A DNA stretch of 6,624 nt from Chloroflexota bacterium (GTDB lineage Bacteria > Chloroflexota > Anaerolineae > UBA7937 > B3-Chlor), in NCBI GenBank assembly GCA_030616025.1, contig JAUWYD010000062.1, forward strand, positions 1-6,624, written 5' to 3'. Each line of letters starts with the position of its first letter. Position 1 is the stretch's first letter. The notes beneath the pieces were generated by a model. The model searched no databases and was not told the origin of the DNA. It saw only the letters and a program-made list of their open reading frames with translations. Below, piece by piece: positions 1-5,690 of the stretch. Made by a program: the position numbers and the translations under genes.

Positions 1-60
1 GATGGCATGACCATCACACTCCAACTTGTGAGGGTGCCCGCTGTAGGGGAATCTGAGTGA
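1..60 (+). CDS. Possible C-terminal fragment of an upstream gene
   Basis: Frame 1 is open from the first base to a TGA at 58-60. It encodes 19 residues (DGMTITLQLVRVPAVGESE) that read plausibly as a beta-strand-like protein end. I do not recognise the family. Frame 3 is also open until 54-56, so an open frame this short is weak evidence. Support is mainly the position: the next promoter lies just downstream at 72-100, as expected after a gene end. No terminator hairpin is visible between the stop and that promoter. Confidence 0.3.
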   Translation, partial: DGMTITLQLVRVPAVGESE

Positions 61-71
61 GATGCGTTGAC

Positions 72-100
72 TTGCGTTTGGAATTGGATTTGGCTAGAAT
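72..100 (+). promoter_or_regulatory. Sigma-70-like promoter for the zinc-finger/lspA operon
   Basis: TTGCGT at 72-77 and TAGAAT at 95-100 are separated by 17 nt, so the -10 matches the consensus at five of six positions. Transcription would start near 107. A closer -35 match, TTGACT at 67-72, sits 22 nt from the same -10, which is too far for a standard promoter. The predicted transcript has a leader of about 110 nt before the first gene. Confidence 0.5.
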
Positions 101-222
101 CTGACCATGATTCCTGCAGTGTGTGTATGAACACCTGCGCCCTAGTCCTGGGGAAACGTCGGATAGCGGCCCTGGGGTTGTTGTCCGATGGCCCTCTGGA
201 CGTACGGGGAAGGAGGTGAGTG

Positions 223-585
223 GTGCCCAGGGCGCACGGTATGCTGAAGAAGAAAGTCGAAGGTGAACGTGCCCGCCTGGTTGAGGATATCGAGCAGCTG
301 GGTATGCGTGAACAGGAGCGCCCCGGCTACGGCAATCACATGGCCGATGACGCTACAGGTGTGTTCGAACAGACGAGGAACTTCTCCCTGCGTGAGGGTT
401 TGGCAGACACCCTTAAGCGTGTGGACGGAGCGCTAGGGCGGTTCGAAGACGGTGCCTACGGGAAGTGTGGGGACTGTGGTCATGTCATCGAGTGGGGGCG
501 CCTGAAGGTGCTGCCGTATACCAGCCTATGTGTGGAATGCGTACGACGCCAGGAGAGAGAGTCATTGACTGGTGATCGAGTTTGA
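223..585 (+). CDS. TraR/DksA-type C4 zinc-finger protein
   Basis: This 120-residue protein has the TraR/DksA layout. A long charged helical region (about residues 7-75, probably a coiled-coil hairpin) carries the family-like NHMADDATGVFEQ stretch near its turn. A C-terminal four-cysteine zinc finger follows, with C82/C85 and C103/C106 in the YGKCGDCG...LPYTSLCVEC context. Relatives bind the RNA polymerase secondary channel and modulate initiation, or act as small general stress proteins (YteA/YlyA types in Bacillus). Which role applies here cannot be read from sequence. Start choice: AAGGAGGTGA at 210-219 is a near-perfect ribosome binding site. GTG 220 is only 3 nt past its core, whereas the adjacent in-frame GTG 223 has 6 nt. 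ATG 241 is too far. The stop overlaps the lspA start by 4 nt, so translational coupling is likely. Confidence 0.88.
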   Translation: MPRAHGMLKKKVEGERARLVEDIEQLGMREQERPGYGNHMADDATGVFEQTRNFSLREGLADTLKRVDGALGRFEDGAYGKCGDCGHVIEWGRLKVLPYTSLCVECVRRQERESLTGDRV

Positions 586-1079
586 GAAGCGACGGGCGGG
601 GGTGGGCGCTGTTCCTGGGAGTCGGCGCCCTGGTGTTCCTGGTGGATCAGGCTAGCAAGTACGTGGTTCAAAGGAATCTCTCCGTCGGAGAGATGTGGAA
701 TCCAGTACTCTTCTTGAAGCCTTTTGTCACCCTTACCCACGTGACCAACACCGGGGCTGCTTTCGGCCTCTTTCAGGAGCACGGTACTCTGTTTGCCATG
801 GTGGCTGTCTTGGTCGTGGGAGGCATCGTGGTTTTCTATCGCTATCTCCCTCCAAGTGATGTCTGGCTCAGAATCAGCCTCGGCCTGCAACTGGGAGGCG
901 CAGTGGGCAACCTGCTGGATCGCGTACGTCTGGGGAGCGTCGTCGATTTCATCGATTTCAAGATCTGGCCGGTATTCAATCTCGCGGATAGTGCCATCGT
1001 CGCAGGTGTGGCGATACTTGCCTTCTTTCTTCTGTTCAGCGAGCACGAGGACGAGCAGAGGTCGGAAGGGCATAACTGA
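582..1079 (+). CDS. lspA: Lipoprotein signal peptidase (signal peptidase II)
   Basis: This is the inner-membrane aspartyl protease that removes signal peptides from diacylglyceryl-modified prolipoproteins. Its 165 residues are the normal family length. The conserved boxes are present in order: VDQASKYVV (21-29), a helix with NTGAAFGLF (56-64), GGAVGNLLDRVRLGSVVDFIDF (105-126) and FNLADSAIVAG (132-142). The catalytic aspartates are expected to be D122 (VVDFID) and D136 (FNLAD). About four hydrophobic membrane segments are visible (near 9-22, 69-87, 99-112 and 133-152). The start is TTG 582: an in-frame stop lies at 573-575 and no ATG occurs before residue 38. GGTGATC at 571-577 matches the 3' part of the ribosome-binding consensus. 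The TTG overlaps the preceding stop as TTGA, so translation probably depends on ribosomes finishing the upstream gene. Confidence 0.95.
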   Translation: MRSDGRGWALFLGVGALVFLVDQASKYVVQRNLSVGEMWNPVLFLKPFVTLTHVTNTGAAFGLFQEHGTLFAMVAVLVVGGIVVFYRYLPPSDVWLRISLGLQLGGAVGNLLDRVRLGSVVDFIDFKIWPVFNLADSAIVAGVAILAFFLLFSEHEDEQRSEGHN

Positions 1080-1106
1080 AATGACCTGGGGTCCATGCTT
1101 CACGCG

Positions 1107-1140
1107 CACCGAGGGCTGAACGGGCCTCGGTGTTTCTTGT
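1107..1140 (+). terminator. Terminator-like hairpin between lspA and rluD
   Basis: CACCGAGG (1107-1114) pairs perfectly with CCTCGGTG (1125-1132) around a 10-nt loop. The T-rich run TTTCTTGT (1133-1140) follows. The stem and U-run resemble an intrinsic terminator 28 nt after lspA. However, rluD starts only about 15 nt later and no new promoter is visible between. It may therefore terminate partially or act as an attenuator that lowers downstream expression. Confidence 0.6.
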
Positions 1141-1154
1141 CTGGCGGTGGGTGA

Positions 1155-2102
1155 ATGGAGGACATGATTCGCTTGACGACCCGAGAGGGTGGTCAGCGTG
1201 TAGATAAGTATCTGGCTCAAGAGGTGCCTTCTCTTTCCCGCTCTCGCGCTCAGCAGCTCATCGCTGAGGGATTGGCTACGGTGAATGGTGCCCAGGTGAA
1301 GCCAAGTCACCGACTGAGGCAGGGAGACGAGATAGTGGCGCGCGTTCCGCCCGTGGAAGAAGTCAAGCTGGCACCGCAGCGCATCCCGCTAGAAATCGTG
1401 TACGAGAACGAAGACCTGTTGGTCGTGGACAAACCTGCGGGACTGGTAGTCCATCCTGCTCATGGCCACCAGAATGGTACTTTGGTCAATGCTTTACTGG
1501 CTCGCTACCCCAATCTGCCCGTCGACGAGCACAAACGTCCGGGTATTGTGCATCGACTAGATAAGGATACATCGGGTCTGATCATAGTAGCCAAGAATGA
1601 GGATGCTCGTGGCGAACTGCAACGCCAATTCAAGGAGGGCCGTGTGGAGAAGCTCTATCTGGCTCTGGTGCAGGGCAAGGTGGAGCCAAGCAGTGGCGCA
1701 GTAGATGCTCCCATCGGGCGCGATTCGAAACACCGGAAACGTATGGCGGTAGTCCGGAGCGGCGGGCGAGACGCACTGACGGAGTACCGGGTTCTTGAGT
1801 ATCTATCGGACTATACCTTGTTGGAGATCAGGCCGCGGACAGGGCGGACGCACCAGGTGCGAGTGCATCTGGCCTTCATCAATCACCCAATCGTCGGCGA
1901 CGCTGTGTATGGCTATCGCAAGCAACGTTTGGGGCTGAAGAGGCAGTTTCTCCACGCGCAGCGCTTGGGGTTTCAACTCCCGTCCTCGGGGGAACAGATC
2001 GAATTGATTTCGGAGCTACCCCATGATCTGGCCGAAGTTCTAGACAGCCTGCGCAAACCCGCTCTCATCAGCGCTGAAGAGTGGGAGAGGTCTGGCCCTT
2101 GA
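1155..2102 (+). CDS. rluD: RluD-family 23S rRNA pseudouridine synthase
   Basis: This protein converts uridine to pseudouridine in structured RNA, most likely large-subunit rRNA. An N-terminal S4 RNA-binding domain (about residues 14-65, with RVDKYLAQ, LSRSRAQQLIAEG and VNG) precedes the RluA/RluD catalytic domain. The diagnostic HRLDKDTSGLIIVAK motif at 133-147 carries the catalytic D136. VVDKPAGLVVHP (90-101) and RPRTGRTHQVRVHLA (226-240) are further family signatures. The length of 315 is typical for RluD and for Bacillus YlyB. RluC and RluD cannot be separated by motif alone, so the symbol is provisional. The start is ambiguous: ATG 1155 has a weak GGTGGGTGA upstream, while ATG 1164 follows GGAGGA very closely. 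The protein then begins MIRLTT, which is common in relatives. It is probably co-transcribed with lspA if the intervening hairpin is read through. Confidence 0.93.
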   Translation: MEDMIRLTTREGGQRVDKYLAQEVPSLSRSRAQQLIAEGLATVNGAQVKPSHRLRQGDEIVARVPPVEEVKLAPQRIPLEIVYENEDLLVVDKPAGLVVHPAHGHQNGTLVNALLARYPNLPVDEHKRPGIVHRLDKDTSGLIIVAKNEDARGELQRQFKEGRVEKLYLALVQGKVEPSSGAVDAPIGRDSKHRKRMAVVRSGGRDALTEYRVLEYLSDYTLLEIRPRTGRTHQVRVHLAFINHPIVGDAVYGYRKQRLGLKRQFLHAQRLGFQLPSSGEQIELISELPHDLAEVLDSLRKPALISAEEWERSGP

Positions 2103-2177
2103 AGCCGAGGTGCGGCGGGTCTGGAAACAGGCAACTCGACCAGCCGTCGAGGTGCCGCTAGGTAGACGTGAGCGCAA

Positions 2178-2957
2178 ATGGGGATGGAGGATCCGAAGCG
2201 ACAGAGAATCGTGGTGCTGGGATCTGGGCCTGCCTTGGCGAGCGCAACCCGCGACAATACCTTCTTTCTCATTGACAGTGCCGCTGGGAGTCTACTCATT
2301 GATTGCGCTGGAAGTCCCTTCCACAAGTTGCTGAAAGCGGGTGTGGATCCGGAGCGACTGAAAGGCGTGATCTTGACTCACGCTCACCCAGATCACGTAT
2401 ACGGCCTGCCCTCACTGGTGCACGAACTGTGGCTTTATGGTAGAAGAGAGGCTCTTCACATCTACGCCAATGGCCATACCCACGGGGTCGTGCGCACTCT
2501 ACTCGATGCCTTCGAACTCCGGGAAAAACCTGTGCCTCTGGAGTTGCATTTCATTCCCAGTGAGGAAACGTTTCTGCTTCTGGAGACGGAGCTTTATGCT
2601 GTTTACAGCAGCCCGGTCAGGCATCAAGTCCCCACGAACGCCGTGAGGATCGCTTCCCGCGTCAACGGGAAGGTGGCGGTGTGGTCCTCGGATACCAGTC
2701 CCTGCCGGGAATTGGTCTCGCTGGCTAGGGGAGCCGAGCTGTTGTTTCAGGAGTGCAGCGTTGAAGAACTTCATCCCTTTCACTGCACGCCGGAGCAGGT
2801 AGGCGAGTTGGCCGGTGAAGCGCAGGTGGGAGAGGTCATCCTGGTACATTGTCATCCCAACCTGGTGAAGGAACCGTATCTCACTATCGCTGAGATACGG
2901 AAACAGTACCATGGGCGGGTTCAGTTCGCCGAGGATTTTGATGTCTACGAGCTGTGA
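2178..2957 (+). CDS. RNase Z-like metallo-beta-lactamase-fold hydrolase
   Basis: This is a 259-residue metal-dependent hydrolase with the order of motifs seen in tRNase Z and arylsulfatase-like relatives. It opens with GSGPALASATRDNTFFLID (15-33). The HAHPDH metal motif follows (H68, H70, D72, H73), then a histidine at H149 (SPVRH) and an aspartate at D172 (WSSDTSP). The distal HCTPEQVGELA (202-212) resembles the HST-x-Q-AA-x-x-A motif of RNase Z, and H224 lies in LVHCHPN. It is shorter than canonical RNase Z (about 305), and I see no Gly/Pro-rich exosite arm, so tRNA 3' processing should not be assumed. Phosphodiesterase or another esterase activity is equally possible. No signal peptide is seen, so it is cytoplasmic. 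ATG 2178 is the first start after an in-frame stop at 2169-2171. ATG 2184 is also possible, and neither has a strong ribosome binding site. It lies 75 nt after rluD, probably in the same operon. Confidence 0.85.
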   Translation: MGMEDPKRQRIVVLGSGPALASATRDNTFFLIDSAAGSLLIDCAGSPFHKLLKAGVDPERLKGVILTHAHPDHVYGLPSLVHELWLYGRREALHIYANGHTHGVVRTLLDAFELREKPVPLELHFIPSEETFLLLETELYAVYSSPVRHQVPTNAVRIASRVNGKVAVWSSDTSPCRELVSLARGAELLFQECSVEELHPFHCTPEQVGELAGEAQVGEVILVHCHPNLVKEPYLTIAEIRKQYHGRVQFAEDFDVYEL

Positions 2958-3021
2958 CCTGGTCCAACTGTGGTCGCGAGCCCCCGACGAGGCTTTCTCA
3001 GGAACTCTGTTCGTCACATAG

Positions 3022-3393
3022 TCAGTCCAGACCCACTTGGACCACGATTGCCGAAACCAGGTAGGTGGGCGCTTGGGCCCCAGTGGGGAAAGGGTTCCTT
3101 TCGAGGAGGGGCAGCAGTGCTTCACCGACGGCTATCACGAGGTTCTCCTGGTCCTGGAGTTCGGGATCCTGTTTCTTCTCTTCGTATCCCCATTCCTCAC
3201 GCATGTGTTCCCTCAGTCTCGGCAGGAGCGAGCTGAACCAGGCACGTGCCTTTCCCCGGAAACGATATGATGGCCGCTGACCCCCGGGCAAGGAAGCGCC
3301 GTAGTACCTATCCAGTTCCCGGAATAAACGCTTCTCGTTCCATTTCAGGTACCTTTGGATCTCTTGTCTCTCGAAGTCTGAGATTTCAGCCAT
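3022..3393 (-). CDS. Uncharacterised small helical protein
   Basis: I do not recognise this 123-residue protein. It starts MAEISDFERQEIQRYLKWNE, is rich in Glu, Arg and aromatic residues, and looks mostly alpha-helical. It has W14, an RGKARAWFSSLLPRLREHM stretch (about 46-64), an EEWGYEEKKQDPE segment (65-77) and a more hydrophobic C-terminus ending SAIVVQVGLD. There is no signal peptide, clear membrane helix or catalytic motif. The start is set by AAAGGA (complement of 3401-3406), 7 nt before ATG 3393. The open frame continues upstream to 3501, but that extension would cover the predicted promoter. It is convergent with the metallo-hydrolase gene (64 nt apart) and divergent from the alpha/beta hydrolase. 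They share one palindromic promoter region, so joint regulation is likely. A coincidental open frame is unlikely given the ribosome binding site and promoter. Confidence 0.7.
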   Translation of the reverse strand: MAEISDFERQEIQRYLKWNEKRLFRELDRYYGASLPGGQRPSYRFRGKARAWFSSLLPRLREHMREEWGYEEKKQDPELQDQENLVIAVGEALLPLLERNPFPTGAQAPTYLVSAIVVQVGLD

Positions 3394-3430
3394 CGCACCG
3401 TCCTTTGGATAGGTTCTCCTCTCCAGACGG

Positions 3431-3459
3431 AATATATCACACGCAATGCAAGCCGTCAA
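3431..3459 (-). promoter_or_regulatory. Leftward promoter of the small-protein gene
   Basis: Read on the - strand, TTGACG (complement of 3454-3459) and TATATT (complement of 3431-3436) are separated by exactly 17 nt. This is a near-consensus sigma-70-type promoter. Transcription would begin near 3424, giving a leader of about 30 nt that contains the AAAGGA ribosome binding site. The -35 box lies inside the left arm of the inverted repeat at 3452-3480. Confidence 0.68.
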
Positions 3460-3480
3460 GCTGGGTACCAGCTTGACGGC
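3452..3480. repeat. Perfect 13-bp inverted repeat, probable shared operator
   Basis: GCCGTCAAGCTGG (3452-3464) is the exact reverse complement of CCAGCTTGACGGC (3468-3480), with GTA between. It lies between two divergent genes and holds the -35 hexamer of each outward promoter. No T-run follows on either strand, so a terminator is unlikely. A dimeric repressor or activator bound here would control both genes at once. The regulator is not identifiable in the window. Confidence 0.72.
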
Positions 3481-3502
3481 CAAGTCCTCTTGCCGGTACA
3501 CT
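3473..3502 (+). promoter_or_regulatory. Rightward promoter of the alpha/beta hydrolase gene
   Basis: TTGACG at 3473-3478 and TACACT at 3497-3502 are separated by 18 nt. The -10 matches the consensus at four of six positions, so this is the weaker of the two divergent promoters. Transcription would begin near 3509, about 45 nt before the GTG start. The -35 box is in the right arm of the inverted repeat. Confidence 0.5.
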
Positions 3503-3553
3503 TCGTGCCACGGAGACCTCTGCGGTGTAGGTAGTTGTGAAGGGGAGGTAGAG

Positions 3554-4432
3554 GTGAAGGGTGAACTAGTTCGCGTCTGGACCGATGATGAGTTGCAGCT
3601 GCAGAGCCTGCATTGTACTGCCCAGTATTTGAGCGGTCTGCCGGCCGTTCTTCACATTCATGGGGCATCTTCTAACTTCTACCGTAGCCAGTTTCTGGAT
3701 CGACTGGCGGATGGGTTGACGAACAGGGGTTACTCCTTGCTGTCCGGCAATACGCGTGGGCATGATATCATGAATACCGTGTACGCCAAGGATCCCACGG
3801 CCAGCAGGCGTATGGGAGTGGCCTTCGAGATCTTCGAAGAGTGCTTGCTGGACGTCAAGGCTTGGCTGGGCTTTCTGCAGGGGCGCGGATACGAGCAAGC
3901 TGTCCTTCTTGGGCACAGTTCCGGGGCTTTGAAAGTTGCTTACTATCAAAGTGAAACCGCTGATGAGCGCGTCAAGGCACTGATCTTTATGTCGCCTGCT
4001 GATCAGGGGTTCTGGCTGGAAGCGGCCGGAGCTGAGATGGAGAGGACGCTGACCTGGGCCACGGAAATGGTGTCTGAAGGCAGCGGGGAGGCTCTGTTCA
4101 GTGGACCCCTCATACCATACCCCATGTCGGCTGCTACCATCCACAGCCTGTTCGTCGAGAGCAAGTCTGACATCTTCAAGTTCGGCAGGCCCGATGAGCC
4201 ATGGGAGACGATAGCGAAGTTGCGTTGTCCCATTCTGGCGCTGATGGGCACAGTGGCCGAGTCGACCGCACCGAATCCCGAAGAAGCACTGGCCGTCCTT
4301 AAGTCCAAAGCCCTTTCCAGCCCTCGCTGCGATACTGCTGTGCTGGAGGGGGCGCCTCACAACTATCGGGGATACGAGGCCCAAGTGACGGAAACGATAA
4401 TGGACTGGCTGGAGGAGATCTTCGCGAGCTAG
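3554..4432 (+). CDS. Alpha/beta hydrolase, probable esterase-like enzyme
   Basis: This is a 292-residue cytoplasmic alpha/beta-hydrolase-fold protein. After a short N-terminal strand region comes LHIHGASSNFYRS (34-46), with H36-G37 at the usual oxyanion-hole position. NTRGHD (66-71) follows, then the nucleophile elbow GHSSG (120-124) with Ser122. MSPADQ (146-151) and ALMGTVAES (230-238, where an acidic residue is expected) come next, and H269 in APHNYRG is the likely catalytic histidine. The HGxxxNFY and NTRGHD signatures resemble poorly characterised hydrolases of the DUF1749/S33-like sort. The substrate is unknown. Start choice: AGGGGAGG at 3541-3548 lies 5 nt before GTG 3554. The frame is open back to ATG 3446, but that start is upstream of the predicted promoter and would translate the palindrome. 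The gene is divergent from the small helical protein and ends in a 330-bp spacer. Confidence 0.88.
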   Translation: MKGELVRVWTDDELQLQSLHCTAQYLSGLPAVLHIHGASSNFYRSQFLDRLADGLTNRGYSLLSGNTRGHDIMNTVYAKDPTASRRMGVAFEIFEECLLDVKAWLGFLQGRGYEQAVLLGHSSGALKVAYYQSETADERVKALIFMSPADQGFWLEAAGAEMERTLTWATEMVSEGSGEALFSGPLIPYPMSAATIHSLFVESKSDIFKFGRPDEPWETIAKLRCPILALMGTVAESTAPNPEEALAVLKSKALSSPRCDTAVLEGAPHNYRGYEAQVTETIMDWLEEIFAS

Positions 4433-4476
4433 CGCTTCTCCTCCCTGATGGCGGCCAGTGGCCTTACTGAGTGTTA

Positions 4477-4486
4477 CTGGTACCAG
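4477..4486. repeat. CTGGTACCAG palindrome
   Basis: This is a perfect 10-bp palindrome, and its continuation GGTACCAGCTT (4479-4489) is identical over 11 nt to 3464-3474 in the divergent operator. It could be a second binding site for the same regulator. A 10-bp palindrome alone may be chance. Confidence 0.35.
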
Positions 4487-4608
4487 CTTCAATAGTGGGC
4501 CCTGGGAGGCGAAATCAAGGACCACGGACGCATTCAGACCGGATGATCCTCATTTGCAGGCGGGGAAGACGCAGTTTCGAATGGGTTGACGATGCAGCCC
4601 GGACATGA

Positions 4609-4618
4609 TTGGTACCAA
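4609..4618. repeat. TTGGTACCAA palindrome
   Basis: This perfect 10-bp palindrome shares the core TGGTACCA with 4477-4486. It lies 17 nt after a TTGACG hexamer (4586-4591), where a -10 box or operator would be expected. The half-site TTGGT resembles half-sites of some GntR-family operators, but the spacing differs, so regulator identity is open. Confidence 0.35.
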
Positions 4619-4763
4619 AGTACTATTGGCAGGTCGTATCTTATCCCGTCTTCGTTCGTTATGCATGATGTAGACTGTCATTTGCGCGTGGTGGGATGCG
4701 ATGGCGGGGTTTGCGAACCGCCAACTGTCCGAGGCTATTTGTACTACCTACAAGGAGGCTGAG

Positions 4764-5621
4764 ATGGAACGGAGAGTACATTCAAGAGTTGGGATCGCAG
4801 TAATCATAGTGGGAAGCATCTTCCTCTTGACTGCAGGAGCTGTGCTCGCCGCCAGCGCGGCGAAGTTGGAACCAGCGAGGCTGCCTGCTCCTACCCGTGG
4901 TCGAAACGTGGCTCCTCTCGCCGCCTCCGGCACGACTAGCCCCACGCAGCCCATCACTGGTGGTGTAATGATACCTACCTGCATTGGTCTGTTCTTCGAT
5001 GTGCCCGTGACGGATGTGGTCGCACATCGGTCCGAAGGGTTTGGCTGGGGAGGGATCGCCAAAGCCTACTTCATGGCACTGGCTGGTGACCTGTCCGTTG
5101 GCGAGATCATAGAGATGAGGCAGGAGATGGGATGGGGCGAGATTGCGCAGTATTTTGATCTCCATCCTGGCAACCAAGGCCGCAATCTGGGTGCTATCAT
5201 CTCAGGGCGTGGCGCACCTACCGGCACACTGCCAATGGCAGCGCATCGCCTGGCGGAACGGCTGGGAGCCGATGCCGAGGACATAGCTGAGATGCTGAAT
5301 CAGGGCGCTACTAAAGGGACAATCATCGTGGCTCACAAGCTCGCAGGCCAGTTCTCAGATGACCCAGATGCGACGCCTGAGGCACTGGTGCTAAGGCGTG
5401 TAGATGAAGGGGCCAGCTGGGGTCAGATACGGCGAGATCTCAAGGCCTCTGCTAGCACGACCGCGAGTGGCCTCTCGGCGTCTGGTGATGGGAAGGCACA
5501 TGGCAATGGGAAGGATGGCAATCAGGGCCATGGGAAGCCTGAAGACAAGGGCAACCAGGGCGGTGGACGAGGCCATGACAAGGACAAGGATCACGGCGGC
5601 GGTGGAGGCAAGAAGAACTGA
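4764..5621 (+). CDS. Secreted protein with four GxxWGxI repeats and Gly/Lys/His-rich tail
   Basis: This is a 285-residue exported protein of unknown function. Residues 1-33 form a signal peptide: basic MERRVHSR, a hydrophobic core to about residue 27, and likely cleavage near VLA-ASA. A Pro/Thr/Ser/Ala-rich linker (35-65) follows. The middle holds four degenerate units of the form hydrophobic-x5-[EQ]-G-x-x-[WK]-G-x-I. They lie near 85-105 (EGFGWGGI), 115-133 (EMGWGEI), 174-194 (QGATKGTI, where Lys replaces Trp) and 209-228 (EGASWGQI). They look like helix-turn-helix hairpins. From about 242 the tail is low-complexity Gly/Lys/His/Asp/Asn, which could bind metal, polyanions or cell-wall polymers; that is speculation. 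The start is well fixed by AAGGAGG at 4752-4758, 5 nt before ATG 4764. Upstream in-frame ATG 4701 lacks a site and would bury the signal peptide. The only Cys is C73, with no lipobox. A strong terminator follows. Confidence 0.85.
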   Translation: MERRVHSRVGIAVIIVGSIFLLTAGAVLAASAAKLEPARLPAPTRGRNVAPLAASGTTSPTQPITGGVMIPTCIGLFFDVPVTDVVAHRSEGFGWGGIAKAYFMALAGDLSVGEIIEMRQEMGWGEIAQYFDLHPGNQGRNLGAIISGRGAPTGTLPMAAHRLAERLGADAEDIAEMLNQGATKGTIIVAHKLAGQFSDDPDATPEALVLRRVDEGASWGQIRRDLKASASTTASGLSASGDGKAHGNGKDGNQGHGKPEDKGNQGGGRGHDKDKDHGGGGGKKN

Positions 5622-5658
5622 CGGCCCATAACACTTTTCAGGTCTATTTCGGTCTGGC

Positions 5659-5690
5659 GTCGGGGGCTTTCAAGCCCCCGACTGCTTTTT
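5659..5690 (+). terminator. Strong intrinsic terminator after the secreted-protein gene
   Basis: GTCGGGGGC (5659-5667) pairs perfectly with GCCCCCGAC (5674-5682). TT/AA pairs can extend the stem to 11 bp, with a 2-nt loop. A TTTTT run lies at 5686-5690. It sits 38 nt after the stop codon and separates this gene from the sigma factor transcript. Confidence 0.9.

Larger units (their letters stand above)
4433..4763. other. Intergenic spacer with two GGTACC-centred palindromes
   Basis: No convincing gene is seen on either strand. It contains a short inverted repeat GGCCAGTGGCC at 4453-4463 and palindromes at 4477-4486 and 4609-4618. A TTGACG at 4586-4591 has only a poor -10 candidate overlapping the second palindrome. 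The promoter of the secreted-protein gene presumably lies here, but I cannot place it with confidence. No clear terminator follows the hydrolase gene. Confidence 0.5.

Noticed and set aside
480..1310. 276-codon open frame on the - strand opposite lspA and the start of rluD
   Set aside because: It lies antisense to two genes with unmistakable family motifs, and its translation is rich in His, Gln, Ser and Arg with no domain. It is a shadow of the real frames.
2958..3021. AGCC/GGCT inverted repeat followed by TTTCTC between the convergent genes as a terminator
   Set aside because: The stem is only 4 bp with a long loop, too weak to call.
3452..3480. Inverted repeat as a bidirectional transcription terminator
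   Set aside because: No T-run follows on either strand, and it lies between divergent genes where a terminator has no purpose.
3446..3553. N-terminal extension of the alpha/beta hydrolase to ATG 3446
   Set aside because: It would translate the operator palindrome and start upstream of the predicted promoter. GTG 3554 has a strong ribosome binding site at the right spacing.
3566..4525. 319-codon open frame on the - strand opposite the alpha/beta hydrolase
   Set aside because: The + strand frame has an oxyanion-hole HG, a GHSSG elbow and a late histidine in order. The antisense product has no recognisable domain.
4586..4614. TTGACG with TTGGTA at 17 nt as the promoter of the secreted-protein gene
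   Set aside because: The -10 match is poor and it overlaps the palindrome, so it remains only a possibility noted in the spacer.
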